From: DATJGR01 sp963812255
GTDB taxonomy: Bacteria > Pseudomonadota > Gammaproteobacteria > Pseudomonadales > Azotimanducaceae
Direction: 5' to 3'
NCBI GenBank assembly: GCA_963812255.1
Contig: CAWEUM010000005.1
Span: 1,922,001-1,986,000 of the forward strand
Length of the DNA stretch: 64,000 nt
Of this stretch, positions 26,687 through 36,131 are shown piece after piece. Position 1 is the stretch's first letter. Each line of letters starts with the position of its first letter. The translations under genes were made by a program, and so were the position numbers. The notes under the pieces were generated by a model, which searched no databases, was not told where the DNA came from, and worked only from the letters and a program-made list of their open reading frames with translations.

Positions 26687-27411
26687 AGCTTCTGGATGTA
26701 CTTGCGAATCGACGATACATGGCGGCGGCTGATATCGATGCCGCCGGGCACGTCACGCAGACGAATCTGGTATTGGCCTTCTTCGTTGCGTTCCAGCCCC
26801 TCGATATGTCGAGAGGCGACCAACGCGTTGCGATGCACCCGGACGAATCGTGAGCCGAACTCCGCCTCGAGTTCCTGCAGCGTTTCATCGATCAGCAGCT
26901 CGCCGCCGGCATGTCGCATCGTCACGTACTTCTGATCCGCCTGAAAGAACCGCACCTCGTCCACCGGCACCAGCTCGATTCCCTTTCGTGTGCGCGCCGA
27001 AATGTGACTACGCTGCGATCCCTCGTCCTGCGCGAGCGCCGCTAGCTGAGCCCGATTGGTCCGCGCCGCCGAGCCGAGCACGCTGATCAGATCATCGCGC
27101 CGTACCGGTTTCAGCAGATAACCCACGGCCTGCACCTTGAACGCCTCCACCGCGTGTTCTTCGTACGCCGTGCAGAACACCACCGCGGGCGGCTGATCCA
27201 TGCCGGCCATGTGTCGCGCCGCCTCAAGGCCATCCATGCCGGGCATCCGAATGTCGAGCAACACGACGTCCGGCTGCGTCGACTCGCATCGCTCGACCGC
27301 CTGCATGCCATTCCCGGCCTGACCGACAACGTCATAGCCCGGAATGTCGTTCAACATACGTGCCAGACGATCGCGCGCGAGCTGTTCATCATCGACTATG
27401 AGTACTTTCAC
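26683..27411 (-). CDS. algR: LytTR-family response regulator (AlgR-like)
   Basis: A 242-residue regulator. The receiver domain (1-120) has LIVDDEQLARDRLARML and phospho-acceptor Asp53 in LLDIRMPGMDG, followed by a LytTR DNA-binding domain from about 140 with RVHRNALVASRHIEGLER. GTG 27411 is preferred because it gives the AlgR-like start; ATG 27432 is possible. In Pseudomonas aeruginosa AlgR controls alginate, type IV pili and virulence genes. Here only the synteny algZ-algR-hemC is known, and target genes may differ. Confidence 0.87.
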   Translation of the reverse strand: MKVLIVDDEQLARDRLARMLNDIPGYDVVGQAGNGMQAVERCESTQPDVVLLDIRMPGMDGLEAARHMAGMDQPPAVVFCTAYEEHAVEAFKVQAVGYLLKPVRRDDLISVLGSAARTNRAQLAALAQDEGSQRSHISARTRKGIELVPVDEVRFFQADQKYVTMRHAGGELLIDETLQELEAEFGSRFVRVHRNALVASRHIEGLERNEEGQYQIRLRDVPGGIDISRRHVSSIRKYIQKL

Positions 27412-27451
27412 CGCTTGCGCAACCCCCCTCATCTGCTCGTGCCTGGTGTGC

Positions 27452-28540
27452 TCACTCGTCCAACGCATCCGACACATGGTGCGGATAGCGCAGCATCGTG
27501 ACGTAGGCATCGCCTTCGGCGTCGGTCGTCAGCTGCGCGCCGTCGCCGTACAGCACGTTGAGCCGACTGCGGATGTTGTCGACCGCCATCTTGTTACCTT
27601 GAGAGTGCGTTCGATACGCAACACTCGGCAGCGGATTCGTGATTCGCACGCTCACCACATTGCGATCGTAACGCAGCGTGACCGAAATCGTGCCCCCATC
27701 GGGCAGCGGCTGGATACCATGGTAGATCGCGTTCTCCAGTAACGGCTGCAGGGTCAGCAGCGGAATCTTCAGTGAGTCGGGATATTCGCCGATGTCCCAC
27801 GACAGTCTCAGGCGTTCACCCAAACGCAACTGCTCGATGCGCACATAGCGCTCGCAGAGCTCCAGTTCCTGCGAGACCAGCACCTGGTTGCCCGCATCAT
27901 TGAGGCTCGCGCGAAACAGCTCCGACAAGTCCTCGACCACCGATTCCGCCGTCTCCGGGTCCACCGAAATCAGACTCGCGATGATGTTCATGCTGTTGAA
28001 CAGGAAGTGCGGACGGATGCGTGACTGCAACGCCTGGATCCGAGCCTGCAACTCGGACTGTTCCTGCTCGCGAAGCTGCTGTTGAACATAGAAATATCGC
28101 AACGTCATGCCGGCGATGATGCAGGCGATCCCGAGCTGCTTGGCCACAGCGATCCAGTTTATGCCGACCAGGTGGTAGCTCATCGTTCCGGCTACCACCC
28201 GGTCCGCGCCGAGACTCACCAGCAATGTCAGTAGCGCGATCATCACGAACGCGAGCAGCGCGCCACGCGTGAGGCCCATCTGTGCCAGCCAGCGCCGCGC
28301 GCCACACAACGCACCCGCGCTCATCAACACCACCCACTGAACGTACAGAGATTTCAGCGCCAGCCCTTCCCAGGTCAGCGGTCCATCGGCAAACAGCAGC
28401 ACCAGCACGAGCAACTCGCCGACTAATACGACGATGCTGAGCGCCGGCGCGTTGCAAAGATCCGGGATGACGAAGCGCGTTGGTCGGACCTGATCGATCG
28501 GTGCTGCGGCCAATTGTGTCGCGCTCCCCGGTTTGTGCAT
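27452..28540 (-). CDS. algZ: LytS/AlgZ-type sensor histidine kinase
   Basis: A 362-residue inner-membrane kinase. Residues 30-150 hold about four hydrophobic helices with short loops and no large sensor domain. A short coiled coil follows, then the His_kinase motif with His178 in RPHFLFNSMN. The ATPase region has LLTLQPLLENAIYHGI and a modified glycine box. It pairs with the downstream AlgR-like regulator, as AlgZ (FimS) does in Pseudomonas. ATG 28540 lies 83 bases from the divergent argH start. Confidence 0.86.
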   Translation of the reverse strand: MHKPGSATQLAAAPIDQVRPTRFVIPDLCNAPALSIVVLVGELLVLVLLFADGPLTWEGLALKSLYVQWVVLMSAGALCGARRWLAQMGLTRGALLAFVMIALLTLLVSLGADRVVAGTMSYHLVGINWIAVAKQLGIACIIAGMTLRYFYVQQQLREQEQSELQARIQALQSRIRPHFLFNSMNIIASLISVDPETAESVVEDLSELFRASLNDAGNQVLVSQELELCERYVRIEQLRLGERLRLSWDIGEYPDSLKIPLLTLQPLLENAIYHGIQPLPDGGTISVTLRYDRNVVSVRITNPLPSVAYRTHSQGNKMAVDNIRSRLNVLYGDGAQLTTDAEGDAYVTMLRYPHHVSDALDE

Positions 28541-28623
28541 CGTTGCGCGTCGTTGTGGTGCCGCCGAAGCGCAACGCCAAATTGCTATACTCGGCTGGCC
28601 TCTCACCACCGTCGAAGCCAGCG

Positions 28624-30015
28624 ATGCCCCACGATACCGACGTCTCGGAGAAACTCTGGGGCGGCCGCTTCAGCGAGCCCACCGACGAGTTCGTCGAGCG
28701 GTTTACCGCGTCGGTCGGATTCGATGCGCGGTTATACCACCACGACATTCAAGGCTCCATCGTCCACGCCAGAATGCTCGCGCACGTTGGCGTGATATCC
28801 GGCAACGAATGCCAGGTGATCGTCGATGCTCTACAGCAGATTCACGGCGAAATCGATGCTGGTTCGTTCGTATGGTCGATCAAGGGCGAAGACGTCCACA
28901 TGAACATCGAGTCCCGCCTCATCGCAATCGTTGGAGACGTCGGCAAACGCCTGCACACCGGGCGTTCCCGCAACGATCAGGTCGCCACCGACATTCGATT
29001 GTATCTACGCGACGAAATTGACGGATTGCGAGCGCTGATGAGCGAATTGCTGACGGCGCTGCTCGACCTCGCCGACGTGCACACCGATACGATCATGCCG
29101 GGCTTCACGCATCTGCAAACGGCGCAACCCGTGACCTTCGGCCACCATATGATGGCGTGGTTCGAGATGCTGTTGCGCGATCGGGATCGCCTGACCGATC
29201 TGCGCGCGCGGGTCAACGTGATGCCGCTCGGCAGCGCCGCGCTCGCCGGAACGACCTTCCCGATCGACCGCGCGTTCGCCGCGCGTGAGCTCGGCTTCGA
29301 TGCGGTCAGCGAGAACTCGCTCGATGCGGTCAGCGACCGCGATTTCGCAATCGAGTTCTGCGGCGCCGCGAGTGTCGCGATGATGCATCTGTCGCGATGG
29401 TCGGAAGAGCTCGTGCTGTGGTCCTCGCAGCAGTTCGACTTCGTCGAATTACCGGATCGCTTCTGTACCGGCTCATCGATCATGCCACAGAAGAAAAACC
29501 CCGACGTACCCGAACTCGTGCGCGGCAAGGCCGGACGCGTATTCGGCCACCTGGTGGGACTACTGACGTTGATGAAGGGCCAGCCGCTCGCGTACAACAA
29601 AGACAATCAGGAAGACAAAGAGCCGCTGTTCGACGCCGTCGACACGCTGCGTGATTGTTTGACCGCAATGCTCGGCATTCTGCCACATCTCGACGTGCAC
29701 GCCGAAGCAATGCGCGCCGCTGCGTCTCAGGGTCATGCGACCGCAACCGACCTCGCAGACTATCTGGTACGCAAGGACGTGCCGTTTCGCGACGCGCACG
29801 AAATCGTCGGACGTTGCGTCGCGCACGCGCTCGCCAGAGGCGTCGCCCTCAGCGATTTGAGTCTCGAAGAGCTCAACGGTTTCAGCCAAGTCATCGATGC
29901 ATCGGTGTTCGAGGTGTTGACACTCGAAGGTTCCGTCAATGCGCGCAACCACATCGGCGGCACCGCTCCGCGACAGGTCAAAGCCGCCATCGTCCGAGGC
30001 CGCACCCGCGTTTGA
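28624..30015 (+). CDS. argH: Argininosuccinate lyase
   Basis: A 463-residue enzyme splitting argininosuccinate into arginine and fumarate, the last step of arginine synthesis. Family landmarks are LWGGRF at the start, DVHMNIESRL, TGRSRNDQVATD, PGFTHLQTAQP and the signature loop GSSIMPQKKNPD with the catalytic serine. The 3' end falls inside a 20-base tandem repeat, so its last residues VRGRTRV are copied in the downstream DNA. It is divergent from algZ, as in Pseudomonas. Confidence 0.96.
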   Translation: MPHDTDVSEKLWGGRFSEPTDEFVERFTASVGFDARLYHHDIQGSIVHARMLAHVGVISGNECQVIVDALQQIHGEIDAGSFVWSIKGEDVHMNIESRLIAIVGDVGKRLHTGRSRNDQVATDIRLYLRDEIDGLRALMSELLTALLDLADVHTDTIMPGFTHLQTAQPVTFGHHMMAWFEMLLRDRDRLTDLRARVNVMPLGSAALAGTTFPIDRAFAARELGFDAVSENSLDAVSDRDFAIEFCGAASVAMMHLSRWSEELVLWSSQQFDFVELPDRFCTGSSIMPQKKNPDVPELVRGKAGRVFGHLVGLLTLMKGQPLAYNKDNQEDKEPLFDAVDTLRDCLTAMLGILPHLDVHAEAMRAAASQGHATATDLADYLVRKDVPFRDAHEIVGRCVAHALARGVALSDLSLEELNGFSQVIDASVFEVLTLEGSVNARNHIGGTAPRQVKAAIVRGRTRV

Positions 30016-30073
30016 GAGGCCGCACCCGCGTTTGAGAGGCCGCGCCCGCGTTTGAGGGGCCACGCCCGTTTGA
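29996..30073 (+). repeat. Tandem 20-base repeat covering the argH stop codon
   Basis: Four head-to-tail copies of a unit close to GAGGCCGCACCCGCGTTTGA lie at 29996-30015, 30016-30035, 30036-30055 and 30056-30073. The first is the final six codons and TGA of argH. Copies 2 and 3 have zero and one change; copy 4 is 18 bases and diverged. Each copy ends in TGA. Confidence 0.9.
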
Positions 30074-30120
30074 CCAGACGTTCAACAGGCGTCCCACACG
30101 CGTTCGCGAATCGATGTGGG

Positions 30121-30150
30121 CACGGCGGTACCGGTATCGCCGTGTATACT
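30121..30150 (+). promoter_or_regulatory. Promoter of lptM-lysA with abutting palindrome
   Basis: TATACT at 30145-30150 is a good -10 element for the lptM-lysA-dapF operon. Directly upstream, 30121-30144 is a 24-base imperfect palindrome: CACGGCG and CGCCGTG flank an 8-base self-complementary core TACCGGTA, with one mismatched pair. It covers where the -35 would be, so it may bind a regulator. The regulator is unknown. Confidence 0.45.
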
Positions 30151-30178
30151 TGCGCGCTTTCCCAATGGACGTCTCAAC

Positions 30179-30298
30179 ATGCGATTGCTGGTGGTTTGCG
30201 TGTTGCTGCTGATGGTCGCGACGTGCGGCCAGAAGGGCCCACTGCGGCTACCGGATCAAACGCACGCGACATCACCGGCGCCGACGAGACTGCTGTGA
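30179..30298 (+). CDS. lptM: Small lipoprotein LptM (YifL/LppL)
   Basis: A 39-residue lipoprotein precursor: a short hydrophobic signal MRLLVVCVLLLMVAT, lipobox cysteine at residue 16, then CGQKGPLRLPD, the hallmark of the family. LptM binds and helps mature the LptD/LptE outer-membrane lipopolysaccharide translocon. The lipobox (VATC) is less canonical than LxGC. Its TGA overlaps the GTG of lysA, and lptM-lysA-dapF is the usual gammaproteobacterial order. Confidence 0.85.
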   Translation: MRLLVVCVLLLMVATCGQKGPLRLPDQTHATSPAPTRLL

Positions 30299-31596
30299 AC
30301 GATCCGTTTTCATCGCGCGCCGGGGTTGTCCATTGTGAAGATGTTGCGCTGCCGGAAATCGCGCAACGCTGCGGCACACCGACCTATGTCTACTCCCGCG
30401 GCCACTTTGCGTCCCAATTCGCGATGCTCGATGCGGCGCTTGCGCCGTTGCGGCATCGCATCTGCTATGCGGTGAAGGCCAACGGCAATCTCGCGGTGCT
30501 TAGACTGTTCGCGTCGCTTGGCGCAGGCTTCGACATTGTCTCCGGAGGTGAACTCGAACGCGTGTTGCGCGCGGGTGGTGACCCACGCAAGGTGATCTTT
30601 TCGGGTGTCGGCAAGTCGGGTAGTGAAATCGACTTCGCGCTGAAGCTCGAAATCGGGTGCTTCAACATCGAGAGCGCATCGGAACTCGAACGTATCGAAG
30701 CGCACGCGCAGCGCCTCTCACGTCGCGCACGCATCTCGGTACGCGTCAATCCGGACATCGATGCCGGCACTCATCCGTACATTTCCACAGGGCTGAAGAC
30801 CAACAAATTCGGAGTGCCGCGCGACGAAGCGCTGGCGATGTATCGGCGCGCGTCCAACTCGCAGTGGCTCGACGTGATCGGAATCGACTGCCACATCGGC
30901 TCGCAGATCGCGACGCCGGGTCCGCTCATCGAGGCGGCCCGAAGCCTGCTGGAACTCGTCGATGCCCTTGCCGCGGACGGGATACGCATCGAACATCTTG
31001 ACCTCGGCGGGGGATTCGGCGTCAGGTATCGCGACGAAGCCGTCTTTGACATTGCGGACTACGCGGCTCAGCTGAAGCGTCTGATGCGCGGCCGCGAACT
31101 GACATTGGCGATTGAGCCGGGCCGGTTTCTGGTTGCAAACGGCGGCATTCTGTTGACCCGCGTGGAATATCTCAAACCGGCACAGCAACGCGACGCGCGC
31201 AACTTCGCAATCGTCGACGCCGCAATGAACGATCTGATACGGCCGACGTTGTATCAGGCGTGGCACGGCGTCATCGTGGTTGAGACACCGGCCAACGGGC
31301 TGCAAGCGCGTTGGGACCTGGTCGGTCCGGTATGTGAGTCGGGTGACTTCCTGGCGCACGATCGTGAGATGGCGCTCGCACAGGGCACACTGCTCGCAAT
31401 TCGCGGCGCGGGCGCCTACGGGTTCGTGCAGAGTTCGAACTACAATAGCCGCAATCGCCCCGCTGAAGTGCTCGTCGACGGCCGCGATTTCACGGTCGTG
31501 CGCAGACGCGAAACAATCGCGGATCAACTACGCGGCGAAATCGCTTCGAGCACTACAGAGCATCACGATACCCTGCCTTTGCAATACAAGGCTTGA
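30295..31596 (+). CDS. lysA: Diaminopimelate decarboxylase
   Basis: A 433-residue PLP enzyme converting meso-diaminopimelate to lysine. GTG 30295 overlaps the lptM stop and gives the normal length. The PLP lysine is Lys61 in CYAVKANGN. Other motifs are HIGSQI, LDLGGGFGV, EPGRFLVANGG and the active-site cysteine in GPVCESGDFLA. It is followed 19 bases later by dapF, which makes its substrate. Confidence 0.95.
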   Translation: MNDPFSSRAGVVHCEDVALPEIAQRCGTPTYVYSRGHFASQFAMLDAALAPLRHRICYAVKANGNLAVLRLFASLGAGFDIVSGGELERVLRAGGDPRKVIFSGVGKSGSEIDFALKLEIGCFNIESASELERIEAHAQRLSRRARISVRVNPDIDAGTHPYISTGLKTNKFGVPRDEALAMYRRASNSQWLDVIGIDCHIGSQIATPGPLIEAARSLLELVDALAADGIRIEHLDLGGGFGVRYRDEAVFDIADYAAQLKRLMRGRELTLAIEPGRFLVANGGILLTRVEYLKPAQQRDARNFAIVDAAMNDLIRPTLYQAWHGVIVVETPANGLQARWDLVGPVCESGDFLAHDREMALAQGTLLAIRGAGAYGFVQSSNYNSRNRPAEVLVDGRDFTVVRRRETIADQLRGEIASSTTEHHDTLPLQYKA

Positions 31597-31615
31597 TCGG
31601 TAGGCTTTCGGTCCC

Positions 31616-32446
31616 ATGCAGATCCAATTCAGCAAGATGCACGGTCTGGGCAACGACTTCGTGGTGATCGATGCGATCAGCCAAGACGTGCATCTTTCTC
31701 CGGAGTTGATCTCACGACTCGCGGACCGCCACACCGGCATCGGCTTCGATCAGATGTTGTGTGTCGAGGCGCCCACCGATCCCGACTGCGACTTTCGTTA
31801 CCGCATCTACAATGCAAACGGCGCCGAAGCCGAGCAATGCGGTAACGGCGCGCGTTGTTTCGCGAAGTTCGTCATCGACAGCGGCCTTTCGGTCAAACCA
31901 GAACTGCGGTTGCAGACGAATACCGGCACCATCGTCACCCTGCTGCGCGACGATGGCATGGTCGAGGTCGACATGGGTGTGCCATCGACGGCACCGGAAC
32001 GGATTCCATTCGTGACCGACGCCGCGAGCACCGTGTATCGAATCACCGTCGGCGACCAAGAAGTTGAACTCGTTGCGGTGTCGCTGGGCAATCCGCATGC
32101 GGTGCTGTTCGTCGATTCGGTCAATGACGCGCCGGTCACGACCCTGGGTCCGTTACTCGCAGTCCATCCGCAGTTTCCGCAAGGCGCAAACGTCGGATTC
32201 TGTCAGGTGGTCGACTCAGGATTCGCCCGATTGCGCGTATTCGAGCGGGGTGTGGGCGAAACACGTGCATGCGGCACCGGTGCATGCGCCGCCGCAGTGG
32301 CCGGGGCGTTGACCGGACGGTTCGGAGAACGCGTCAAGATTTCCCTGCCCGGTGGGAAGATGAAAATCAAATGGGCCGGCATCGGTGAACGGCTGTACAT
32401 GCTCGGACCAGCCCGCCTCGTCTATCAAGGACATCTCGAAGTATGA
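31616..32446 (+). CDS. dapF: Diaminopimelate epimerase
   Basis: A 276-residue cofactor-free epimerase interconverting LL- and meso-diaminopimelate for lysine and peptidoglycan. The two catalytic cysteines are Cys75 in EAEQCGNGARC and Cys219 in ETRACGTGACA. The start KMHGLGNDFVVID is typical. It sits between lysA and the DUF484 gene and overlaps the latter by four bases. Confidence 0.96.
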   Translation: MQIQFSKMHGLGNDFVVIDAISQDVHLSPELISRLADRHTGIGFDQMLCVEAPTDPDCDFRYRIYNANGAEAEQCGNGARCFAKFVIDSGLSVKPELRLQTNTGTIVTLLRDDGMVEVDMGVPSTAPERIPFVTDAASTVYRITVGDQEVELVAVSLGNPHAVLFVDSVNDAPVTTLGPLLAVHPQFPQGANVGFCQVVDSGFARLRVFERGVGETRACGTGACAAAVAGALTGRFGERVKISLPGGKMKIKWAGIGERLYMLGPARLVYQGHLEV

Positions 32447-33141
32447 ATGCAGATGTCGGTGCCATCGATCCGCGCGATGAAGACACCATCATGCGGTACC
32501 TTCGCGAGAATCCCGACTTCTTCGGCCGTCATCCGATGCTGCTGACGGATATGAGCCTGCCTCACGATTCCGGCCAGGCGATCTCGCTGGTAGAGCGACA
32601 GGTCGCAATTCTGCGCGAACGCAACATCGATATGCGCCGCCGCCTGAATCATCTCGTTGGCGCGGCAACTACCAACGACACGTTGTTCGAAAAGACCCGG
32701 CGATTCACGCTTTCCGTTCTCGATTGCGAAGATCTCGATGCGCTCGACAACGTCCTCGGTCAAACGCTCATCGACGATTTTTCGGCCGACCACGCGCATT
32801 GCTACATTTCGTATGGGCATCCGTTCGCGTCGCGACGCCACCTGATCTACTCGAGTTCCGCCCACGAACTGCCATTGATTCAGCTGACGCAGGCGACCGG
32901 GTTCTCATGCGGTTTGCTGCGCGCCGACGAATTCACAAGACTGTTCGGCAACACGGCCGGCGGCGACGGATCGGCAGCGTTGATCCAGTTGCGCCACGGT
33001 GGACTCGCGGGCGTGCTGGCAATCGGCAGCCGCGATCCGATGCGCTTCGCGCCGGAGATGGGCACACTTTTCCTCCGGTACATCGGTGACGTACTGTCAC
33101 GCGTCATCGCGCGACTACTGCTGCACGATGACGGTCGCTGA
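32443..33141 (+). CDS. DUF484 family protein
   Basis: A 232-residue cytoplasmic protein of the DUF484 family, a GAF-like fold whose function is not settled. Typical segments are IMRYLRENPDFFGRHP near the start, SLVERQVAILRERN, a coiled region, and GSAALIQLRHGGLAGVLAIGS. It is constantly found between dapF and xerC in Gammaproteobacteria, as here, with a four-base overlap with dapF and a 14-base overlap with xerC. Confidence 0.9.
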   Translation: MNADVGAIDPRDEDTIMRYLRENPDFFGRHPMLLTDMSLPHDSGQAISLVERQVAILRERNIDMRRRLNHLVGAATTNDTLFEKTRRFTLSVLDCEDLDALDNVLGQTLIDDFSADHAHCYISYGHPFASRRHLIYSSSAHELPLIQLTQATGFSCGLLRADEFTRLFGNTAGGDGSAALIQLRHGGLAGVLAIGSRDPMRFAPEMGTLFLRYIGDVLSRVIARLLLHDDGR

Positions 33142-34030
33142 CGGTACGCATCTGGAAGCCGACGTGGCTCGTTTCATCGAGCACCTCGAACGTGCACGGC
33201 AGTACTCGCCCCATACACTGGCGGCCTATCGTCGCGACCTGAAGAAATTCACCGCGTCACTCGATGTCGGCCACTGGCATCTGGTGCGTGCGGCACATGT
33301 CCGAACCCATGTGAGCGCCTTACATCGATGCGGTGCCGCCACACGCAGCGTCCAGCGCGCACTGTCGTGCATACGATCGTTTTTGAGCTATCTGGGGCGC
33401 GCCGGCGTCGTCGAAGCAAACGTGGCCAGCGCCGTTCGCGCACCGAAGTCGCGGCGCAAGCTGCCGCAGCTACTCGACACCGATCAGGCTGCGCAGCTGT
33501 TGAACTTCGAACCAAAGAGCATGCTCGAACGGCGCGACGCGGCCATGTTCGAGCTGTTCTACGGCAGCGGGTTGCGTTTGGCGGAGTTGGTTGCGCTCGA
33601 TATCAAGGATCTGGATCTTGCCGAAGGGTTCGTCACCGTCGTCGGCAAGGGTCGCAAGGTGCGCCAGGTACCACTGGGCTCGCAGTGCATTCGTGCGCTT
33701 CACGACTATCTCGCGCAGCGCACCCGAGCAGATCCGTCCGCCCCGGTATTTTCCGCACGCGGCGACTCACGGATCAGCCGCCGCACCGTGCAACAGCGAT
33801 TGCGGATCTGCGGTGCCCGGCAACTCGGCACGAACGCGGTACATCCACACATGCTTCGGCACAGCTTCGCCAGCCACCTGCTCGAATCGAGCGGCGATCT
33901 TCGGGCGGTGCAGGAATTGTTGGGTCATTCCGACATATCGACCACGCAAATCTACACACATCTCGACTTTCAGCACCTCGCGAAGGTGTACGACGCGAGC
34001 CATCCGCGCGCGCGCGCGAAGCGAAGCTGA
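33128..34030 (+). CDS. xerC: Tyrosine recombinase XerC
   Basis: A 300-residue recombinase that with XerD resolves chromosome dimers at dif. Catalytic residues visible are Arg150 (GSGLRLAEL), Lys174, His241 and Arg244 (HMLRHSFASH), His267 (LGHSDIS) and nucleophile Tyr276 (TQIYTHLD). The N-terminal core-binding domain is residues 8-105. No phage or integron is beside it, and the dapF-DUF484-xerC-HAD order marks it as the housekeeping recombinase. Its stop overlaps the next start as TGATG. Confidence 0.95.
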   Translation: MTVADGTHLEADVARFIEHLERARQYSPHTLAAYRRDLKKFTASLDVGHWHLVRAAHVRTHVSALHRCGAATRSVQRALSCIRSFLSYLGRAGVVEANVASAVRAPKSRRKLPQLLDTDQAAQLLNFEPKSMLERRDAAMFELFYGSGLRLAELVALDIKDLDLAEGFVTVVGKGRKVRQVPLGSQCIRALHDYLAQRTRADPSAPVFSARGDSRISRRTVQQRLRICGARQLGTNAVHPHMLRHSFASHLLESSGDLRAVQELLGHSDISTTQIYTHLDFQHLAKVYDASHPRARAKRS

Positions 34031-34737
34031 TGTCGCGCATCGACGTCGTCACGTTCGACCTCGACAATACGCTGTGGGACGTGGATTCGGTGATTCGCAG
34101 CGCCGAACGCGTGACGCGCGAATGGTTCGACGTGCACATCCCGGAGTTGTACACGACACTTTCGTCCCAGCACCTGCTCGACATTCGCCAGCGCATCATC
34201 GTGGAGCGGCCGGAACTGGCGCACGATCTGTCGCGTGTCCGGCAGGCGGTGTTCGAGCGGGCAATTCTGAACGTGGGACGCGACGCGGCGGAGGCGCGAG
34301 TGCTCGCGGAGGAGGCGTTTCAACTTTTCCTGGCAGAACGCCATAAGGTCGCGTTCTACGACGACGCGCTGGATGTACTGGAGCGGCTGGCGCAACGACA
34401 TCAACTCGGCGCATTGACCAACGGCAATGCAGATATCGAGCGACTCGGCCTGGACCGGTTCTTTCGCTTCGCATTTTCAGCCGCAGACGTAGGTGCCGCG
34501 AAACCATCGCCACAGATGTTCCATGCGGCACTCGCCCACACCGACATCGAAGCACATCAGATGATTCATGTCGGCGATAACCCGATCGATGACATCCGGG
34601 GTGCACACGACGTGGGTATCGCCACGATCTGGATCAACCTCGACGGTTGCAACGTGGAATCACCGCCGGCAACGCGAACCGTGCATCGCCTGAGAGACAT
34701 TCCGAATGCGATCGATGAGATCGAACGCGCAGGCTGA
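34030..34737 (+). CDS. HAD-family phosphatase, YigB-like
   Basis: A 235-residue HAD hydrolase. Catalytic Asp10 and Asp12 lie in VTFDLDNTLW, followed by a helical cap domain, motif II LGALTNGNAD, the lysine in GAAKPSPQMF and the acidic IHVGDNPIDDI. E. coli YigB in the same place after xerC hydrolyses FMN and other phosphorylated metabolites, contributing to riboflavin synthesis. The gene is coupled to xerC by a one-base overlap. Confidence 0.87.
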   Translation: MSRIDVVTFDLDNTLWDVDSVIRSAERVTREWFDVHIPELYTTLSSQHLLDIRQRIIVERPELAHDLSRVRQAVFERAILNVGRDAAEARVLAEEAFQLFLAERHKVAFYDDALDVLERLAQRHQLGALTNGNADIERLGLDRFFRFAFSAADVGAAKPSPQMFHAALAHTDIEAHQMIHVGDNPIDDIRGAHDVGIATIWINLDGCNVESPPATRTVHRLRDIPNAIDEIERAG

Positions 34738-34757
34738 CAGTTGCTTTATGGAGCGCG

Positions 34758-36131
34758 TTACAGCGCGTGTGCCGCGACGAACGACCTGACCGCGTCGGCA
34801 CGTGCCGGCAGCACGGTTCGGCGGTGCTGCGCGCGCTCGAGTGCATCGAGCATAGGATGCCGCGCCAACGGCTTGCCGATGGCCGCATCGACCGACTCGG
34901 GAAACTTCGCCGGATGGGCGGTGGCGAGGCAAACCAACGGACCATTGATGGAAAGGCGCCTGGCCGCTGCGATACCGACCGCGGTGTGAGGATCGACGAC
35001 GTAGTCGTTGTGTCGATACACATCGGCGATCGTGGCCAGTGTGTCCCGCGTGCTCACGGCAGTCGCAACGATGTGCCCATCTACGGGTAGCCCGCGGTCC
35101 AGCTTGGCCTCGCCGGTGCGCGCGAACGACTCCATAAAGGCGCCGAGTCTGGCGCTGTCGCGATCCATGCGCAGATACAGGAATCGTTCGAAGTTGCTCG
35201 CAACCTGAATATCCATCGACGGGCTGATAGTGTGATGCACCCGTCCGCGCCGATACACGCCCGTATTGAAGAATACCGACAGAATATCGTTGTCGTTGGT
35301 CGCGCAGATCAGCCGTTCGATTGGCAGACCCATCTTCAGCGCGAGATAACCCGCGAAGATGTCACCGAAGTTCCCCGTTGGAACGCTGAAAGACACGCGC
35401 TTGCGGCCCTCATCGTCGAGTGCGAGGGTCGCATAAACGTAGTAGACGATCTGCGCAAGCAACCGCGCCCAGTTGACGGAATTGACGGCGCCGAGACGGA
35501 AGCGGGACTTGAAGGGCAGATCGTTGAAGATCTCCTTCATGATCGCCTGACACTCATCGAAGCTGCCCTGAATCGCGATGCAGTGGACATGCGGATCGAG
35601 CACCGAGGTCATCTGCAACTCCTGCAGTCGACTGGTACGTCCCTCTGGATACATGACGAAGATGCCGATCCCGTGTCTGCCGCGCACACCCGCAATGGCC
35701 GCACTACCGGTATCGCCGCTGGTGGAACCAAGAATGTTCAGTGAGGTGCCGCGTTGGGCGAGGATGTGACTGAATACATTGCCGAGAAACTGCAACGCGA
35801 TGTCTTTGAACGCGAGCGTAGGACCATGGAAAAGTTCCAGCACACAAACGTCATCGAGTCTGCGTAGCGGCGCGATCTCGGCCGCGTCGAAATTCGCATA
35901 GCTGCGTTTCAGCAGCGTACGCAATGTGTCCGGCTCGATGTCATCGACGAAGTGCGCCATGACCTGTGCAGCCAGTTCGACAAATCCGAGACCGCGCCAC
36001 CGCGTCAGTTCGTCGCGCACATCGGGAATGCGCTCCGGCAGGAACAAACCGCCGTCATCGGCGAGCCCTTCGATCACAGTGTCCTGAAACCCGAGCGGCG
36101 CCGCCTGCCCCCGCGTGCTCACATAACGCAT
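34758..36131 (-). CDS. thrC: Threonine synthase
   Basis: A 457-residue PLP enzyme converting O-phosphohomoserine to threonine, of the long proteobacterial/fungal subgroup. The start MRYVSTRGQ is typical. The PLP lysine is Lys109 in GPTLAFKDIALQF, and the phosphate-binding glycines are in GSTSGDTGSAA. The usual partners hom and thrB are not next to it. Instead its ATG overlaps the stop of the SutA-like gene by one base (TGATG). Confidence 0.94.
   Translation of the reverse strand: MRYVSTRGQAAPLGFQDTVIEGLADDGGLFLPERIPDVRDELTRWRGLGFVELAAQVMAHFVDDIEPDTLRTLLKRSYANFDAAEIAPLRRLDDVCVLELFHGPTLAFKDIALQFLGNVFSHILAQRGTSLNILGSTSGDTGSAAIAGVRGRHGIGIFVMYPEGRTSRLQELQMTSVLDPHVHCIAIQGSFDECQAIMKEIFNDLPFKSRFRLGAVNSVNWARLLAQIVYYVYATLALDDEGRKRVSFSVPTGNFGDIFAGYLALKMGLPIERLICATNDNDILSVFFNTGVYRRGRVHHTISPSMDIQVASNFERFLYLRMDRDSARLGAFMESFARTGEAKLDRGLPVDGHIVATAVSTRDTLATIADVYRHNDYVVDPHTAVGIAAARRLSINGPLVCLATAHPAKFPESVDAAIGKPLARHPMLDALERAQHRRTVLPARADAVRSFVAAHAL

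Noticed and set aside
29996..30073. CRISPR-like array
   Set aside because: Units are contiguous with no spacers and derive from the argH end; no cas genes are present.
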